Source: an uncultured Alistipes sp. (GTDB lineage Bacteria; Bacteroidota; Bacteroidia; Bacteroidales; Rikenellaceae). Taken from it: a DNA stretch of 8,921 nt. The stretch lies in NCBI GenBank assembly GCA_900770585.1, contig CAAGKW010000265.1:1-8921 (forward strand). The letters run 5' to 3'. Numbering within the stretch: the first letter of the stretch is position 1; the number at the start of each line of letters is the position of its first letter. Shown piece by piece: positions 6,630 through 8,921 of this stretch. A program made the translations under genes and the position numbers. The notes beneath the pieces are model-generated. The model ran no database searches and had not been told where the DNA came from. It was given only the letters and a program-made list of their open reading frames with translations.

Positions 6630-7529
6630 ATGAAACCTACACTTATGGTTATGGCTGCGGGTATGGGCTCGCGCTATGGAGGTTTGAAGCAGTTGGATTC
6701 GGTGGGTCCCAGCGGTGAGACCATTATGGACTACTCGATTTACGACGCTATCCGTGCCGGTTTTGGCAAGGTGGTGTTTGTCATTCGCCGCGATTTCGAG
6801 GAGGATTTCCGCCGTCTGATCCTGCCTAAATATGAGAATCATATCCCCGTCGAGCTGGTATTCCAGTCGATCGACGCACTGCCCGAGGGCTTCAAGGCCC
6901 CCGAGGGTCGTACCAAACCGTGGGGCACAAACCACGCCGTGATGATGGGCAAGACGGCGATCAACGAGCCTTTCCTGGTCATCAATGCCGACGATTTCTA
7001 TGGTCGCGACAGCTTTGCGGTGATCGGTCGCGAGCTGGCTAAGACCGAGGGCGAGAACAGCTATTGTATGGTCGGCTTCCGTGTGGGCAACACCCTCTCG
7101 GAGTCGGGTACCGTTTCGCGCGGTGTCTGCTCGACCAACGAGTACAACTACCTGACGGGTATCGTCGAGCGTACCGATATCTGCCGCGTCGATGGCAAGG
7201 TGTCATTCACGGGCGACAACGGTTTTAAGGTTTCGACCGATGACCGCACCCCCGTGTCGATGAATATGTGGGGCTTTACGCCCGACTATTTCCGCTACTC
7301 GGAGGAGTATTTCTCGGAGTATCTGCGTAACAACATCTCGAACCCCAAGGCCGAGTTCTATATTCCCCATATGGTCAACCACTTGATCACTTCGGGTAAG
7401 GTTCGAGTGAAGGTGCTCGACACCACTTCGCAGTGGTTCGGTGTGACCTATGCCGAGGATCGCGAGGGTGTAATCGAGAAATTGAAGGCTCTGGTTGAGG
7501 CAGGCGAGTATCCCGCACGATTGTTCTAA
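6630..7529 (+). CDS. Conserved nucleotidyltransferase (NTP_transferase fold), substrate unknown
   Basis: A 299-residue protein with the nucleotide-sugar pyrophosphorylase fold. The N-terminal signature MAAGMGSRYGGLKQL (residues 8-22) is the GxGxR...K nucleotide-binding loop, with Lys20 the conserved lysine. RTKPWGTNHAV (94-104) resembles the base and sugar contact region, and INADDFYG (118-124) carries the Asp pair (Asp121/Asp122) that holds the catalytic Mg2+. Further conserved-looking blocks are SESGTVSRGVC (157-167), VSMNMWGFTPDYF (209-221) and TTSQWFGVTYAEDREGV near the C-terminus. The expected reaction is transfer of an NMP to a phosphorylated sugar or alcohol with release of PPi. There is no left-handed beta-helix acyltransferase domain. 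From memory, close relatives are common in Bacteroidales, often beside a choline/aminoglycoside-kinase-like protein, but that partner is not here. The ATG at 6630 follows a suitable leader and begins the first strand. It is a single-gene unit with its own promoter and terminator. Confidence 0.85.
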   Translation: MKPTLMVMAAGMGSRYGGLKQLDSVGPSGETIMDYSIYDAIRAGFGKVVFVIRRDFEEDFRRLILPKYENHIPVELVFQSIDALPEGFKAPEGRTKPWGTNHAVMMGKTAINEPFLVINADDFYGRDSFAVIGRELAKTEGENSYCMVGFRVGNTLSESGTVSRGVCSTNEYNYLTGIVERTDICRVDGKVSFTGDNGFKVSTDDRTPVSMNMWGFTPDYFRYSEEYFSEYLRNNISNPKAEFYIPHMVNHLITSGKVRVKVLDTTSQWFGVTYAEDREGVIEKLKALVEAGEYPARLF

Positions 7530-7575
7530 TTCAAAATGCAAGATTAATCTGCCTTCGGCAGCTTTCCCTCCTTCG

Positions 7576-7622
7576 CGCCTCAGCCGAGTTCGAGCAAGCT
7601 CGACTCCTCGTTCGGCTTGGCG
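7576..7622. repeat. GC-rich imperfect inverted repeat
   Basis: CGCC (7576-7579) with GGCG (7619-7622) and AGCCGA (7582-7587) with TCGGCT (7612-7617) form nested arms around an inner CGAGCAAGCTCG hairpin (7591-7602). The sequence resembles REP-type intergenic repeats, but only one copy is visible, so repetitiveness is a guess. It lies in the 3' untranslated region of the nucleotidyltransferase transcript, just before its terminator. Confidence 0.5.
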
Positions 7623-7637
7623 TCGGTTCAAAATTAG

Positions 7638-7667
7638 GCCACGTCCCGACGGACGTGGCTTTTTTTT
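7638..7667 (+). terminator. Rho-independent terminator after the nucleotidyltransferase gene
   Basis: GCCACGTCC (7638-7646) and GGACGTGGC (7651-7659) form a perfect 9-pair stem with a CGAC loop, followed directly by eight T (7660-7667). This is a strong intrinsic terminator on the plus strand, about 110 bases past the stop codon. Confidence 0.92.
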
Positions 7668-7684
7668 GTTTGAGGCGTTTAGGC

Positions 7685-7736
7685 TCATCATTGGCGGGTG
7701 GGGGGGCTCGCCCAAAGGGCGACCCGCCAATGATGA
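7685..7736. repeat. Long hairpin with 15-bp perfect arms
   Basis: TCATCATTGGCGGGT (7685-7699) and ACCCGCCAATGATGA (7722-7736) are perfect inverted copies. Inside, CGCCC (7709-7713) and GGGCG (7717-7721) pair around AAA, leaving a bulge on the left that holds a run of seven G (7700-7706). No T run follows, so it is not a classical terminator. It could be a REP-like or miniature mobile element remnant, or a 3' RNA structure. Confidence 0.75.
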
Positions 7737-7754
7737 CACGCTTTTCAAAGCGTG
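7737..7754. repeat. Short hairpin abutting the long inverted repeat
   Basis: CACGCTT (7737-7743) and AAGCGTG (7748-7754) form a 7-pair stem with a TTCA loop, starting at the base after the 15-bp arm ends. The short tail CTTTATATC is only weakly T-rich. Its direct abutment suggests the two hairpins belong to one element. Confidence 0.55.
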
Positions 7755-7791
7755 CTTTATATCTTCATTTAATTATTAGAGCAAAATAAAA

Positions 7792-7821
7792 TTGTGAATC
7801 TTGAATTGTGAATTGTGAATC
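7792..7821. repeat. Degenerate TTGTGAA short tandem repeat
   Basis: TTGTGAATC (7792-7800), TTGTGAA (7806-7812) and TTGTGAATC (7813-7821) recur in near tandem, broken by TTGAA. From memory, such GTGAATT tracts are common between genes in Bacteroidales genomes. It ends at the T/A run of the neighbouring terminator. Confidence 0.6.
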
Positions 7822-7856
7822 AAAAAAAAGCCGCGCCCAACAATGAGCGCGGCTTT
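7822..7856 (-). terminator. Rho-independent terminator after the dipeptidyl peptidase III gene
   Basis: On the minus strand GCCGCGC (7847-7853) and GCGCGGC (7830-7836) form a 7-pair GC stem, extended by three A-T pairs, with a 10-base loop and then eight T (7822-7829). It starts about 25 bases beyond the stop codon of the minus-strand gene. Confidence 0.9.
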
Positions 7857-7880
7857 GTGTAGATATACTCCTTTCGCGGA

Positions 7881-8921
7881 TTAGTTGCGAGTAGGCAGGA
7901 ACGAGTAGTTCTTCGAGTAGTTCAACATCTGATCGGTGTAGCTGTCAACGTACTCAACCTTAACATCGACGATCTTGTCGCCCTCCATTACGGGAACCAG
8001 CTCGGGGTTGATGAAACCACCAAACGGCTCGATGTTCAGTGCGTTGTAACGCTCCAAAACCTCCTTGTGCAGGTCGAGGTCGATCTTCACTGCATAGTTC
8101 TCAACCAGAGCCTTACCAGCCTCGAAATCGCCCTCCGACTTGATGCGCTGCACCTCGTAGAGCATCTGACCAAACAGCTCACGCAACTTGTCGAAGTCGT
8201 TCACAACCAGATAGCGCTTGCCATCCTGCTCAACCCACTCGATCACGTTGTCAGCCTTGCCCTTCTCGTAGCACCACTCAGCGATCAGCTTGCGGTTACG
8301 CATATGAGCCTCCTCGACATCCTTGCCCAGCTCGATACGCGAGTACTGAGTCATCATACCGTTGACGATGTAGCTTGCATACTGAGCCTTAGCCACGTCG
8401 AGCGAGGGGATCAGACCCAGCTCAACGAGCTTCTCATCGCCCAGATAATAAAGACCGAACAGGTCGGCACGGGTCTCTTCGAGGGTCGAGCCGTAGTTCT
8501 TCAACTCGCCGCCCTTGGTGCCCGGAGCCAGCTGGCCCGAACCGTGACCGAGGCACTCGTGCAGGTCGGTGTGGAGGTTGTCACCCAATGCGCCAAACTC
8601 CTCGATACGAGCGCGATCCTCCTCACGAAGAATGAACTCCTCGTTGAAACCGTTGCCCTTTGCTGCCTGCTTGTATGCGTAGGTGATGTTGTCGATGGTT
8701 ACCGACTTCGAGCCGTGATCGCGACGAATCCAGTCGGCATTCGGCAGGTTGATGCCGATCGGCGTAGCGGGATAGCAGTCACCGCCGAGCATCGCCACGG
8801 TAATCACCTTCGCCGAAACGCCCTTCACCTCGGGCTTGCGGTAGTCGGGGTTAATCGGAGCGTTGTCCTCAAACCATTGGGCATTCTCCGAGATCACCTC
8901 CGTGCGGTGGCAGGCCTCGAC
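7881..8921 (-). CDS. Dipeptidyl peptidase III, family M49 (partial, N-terminus beyond right edge)
   Basis: A zinc exopeptidase that removes dipeptides from the N-termini of short peptides. The last 346 residues and the stop are present. The reading frame is open through the right edge (VEACHRTEVISENAQWFED), so a GTG at 8897 is internal rather than a start. Full-length Bacteroidetes relatives are, as I recall, about 675 residues, so roughly half is missing, including any signal peptide; localisation therefore cannot be judged. Seen: the M49 zinc motif HECLGH at 8544-8561 (visible residues 121-126, the HEXXGH form), then GSGQLAPGTKGGELKNYGS, then EETRAD (148-153), whose second Glu is the expected third zinc ligand. 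Upstream lies GGDCYPATPIGINLPNADWIRRDHGSKSV, typical of the upper domain interface. The C-terminus FLPTRN is followed by a terminator. The order of motifs and spacing fit a working enzyme. Confidence 0.95.
   Translation of the reverse strand, partial: VEACHRTEVISENAQWFEDNAPINPDYRKPEVKGVSAKVITVAMLGGDCYPATPIGINLPNADWIRRDHGSKSVTIDNITYAYKQAAKGNGFNEEFILREEDRARIEEFGALGDNLHTDLHECLGHGSGQLAPGTKGGELKNYGSTLEETRADLFGLYYLGDEKLVELGLIPSLDVAKAQYASYIVNGMMTQYSRIELGKDVEEAHMRNRKLIAEWCYEKGKADNVIEWVEQDGKRYLVVNDFDKLRELFGQMLYEVQRIKSEGDFEAGKALVENYAVKIDLDLHKEVLERYNALNIEPFGGFINPELVPVMEGDKIVDVKVEYVDSYTDQMLNYSKNYSFLPTRN

Larger units (their letters stand above)
7530..7880. other. Hairpin-rich intergenic region between convergent genes
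   Basis: This 351-base gene-free stretch lies between convergent genes. In order it holds a 10-base palindrome AGATTAATCT (7541-7550), a tight CTGCC-TTC-GGCAG hairpin (7549-7561), a 47-base imperfect inverted repeat (7576-7622), a strong terminator for the left gene, a long hairpin with 15-base arms (7685-7736), an adjacent short hairpin (7737-7754), AT-rich sequence, short TTGTGAA repeats (7792-7821) and a terminator for the right gene. No credible coding sequence is seen. Confidence 0.8.

Noticed and set aside
7626..7640. GGTTCAAAAT resembling a tRNA T-loop
   Set aside because: No acceptor stem, anticodon arm or D-arm can be placed around it; it is just AT-rich sequence before the terminator.
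7203..7748. A 181-codon minus-strand open frame
   Set aside because: It is antisense to the C-terminal third of the nucleotidyltransferase and to its terminator, with no promoter or domain.
7495..7779. Open frame spanning the terminator and hairpins after the nucleotidyltransferase
   Set aside because: It overlaps the end of a real gene, passes through a strong terminator and two long hairpins, and has a composition expected of translated repeats.
7541..7821. Possible CRISPR array or attachment site
   Set aside because: The repeats are different inverted repeats rather than a constant direct repeat with spacers, and there are no cas genes, integrase or tRNA nearby.
8882..8897. GTG at 8897 as the start of the DPP III gene
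   Set aside because: The same frame stays open to the window edge and encodes VEACHRTE, which continues the conserved M49 sequence; a complete enzyme needs several hundred more residues upstream.

Overview
The window reads as a chromosomal housekeeping segment from a member of the Bacteroidales. An Alistipes-like (Rikenellaceae) source is my guess from codon style (Ser mostly TCG/AGC, roughly even GC) and protein flavour; this is inference, not a database result. The phylum call rests on promoters of the Bacteroidetes type (TTTG, 20 bases, TAnnTTTG) placed correctly upstream of several genes, little or no Shine-Dalgarno signal, and typical Bacteroidetes versions of MnmA, bS16 and M49 dipeptidyl peptidase III.

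Layout, left to right. (1) Positions 1-1852, minus strand: the N-terminal two thirds of pyruvate phosphate dikinase (ppdK), cut by the window edge, with its promoter at 1913-1944. (2) Positions 2112-4369, minus strand: a compact operon rpsP-rimM-mnmA (ribosomal protein bS16, 30S maturation factor, tRNA 2-thiouridylase), with a promoter at 4445-4476 and a hairpin terminator at 2040-2067. (3) Positions 4544-6305, minus strand: a sodium:amino-acid symporter of the AGCS family followed 31 bases later by a small membrane-anchored protein of unknown function, probably one transcript. (4) Positions 6306-6629: a divergent promoter region. (5) Positions 6630-7529, plus strand: a conserved but functionally unassigned nucleotidyltransferase. 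(6) Positions 7530-7880: a gene-free stretch dense in hairpins and short repeats, including terminators for the genes on each side. (7) Positions 7881-8921, minus strand: the C-terminal half of dipeptidyl peptidase III, cut by the right edge.

The genes serve translation (bS16, RimM, MnmA), central carbon metabolism (PPDK) and amino-acid or peptide handling (AGCS symporter, DPP III). I found no CRISPR array, intact transposon, phage gene, tRNA or rRNA. The least explained DNA is the structured non-coding stretch at 7541-7821. The least explained conserved proteins are the nucleotidyltransferase and the 126-residue membrane protein. I do not see clear evidence of a new multi-gene system.
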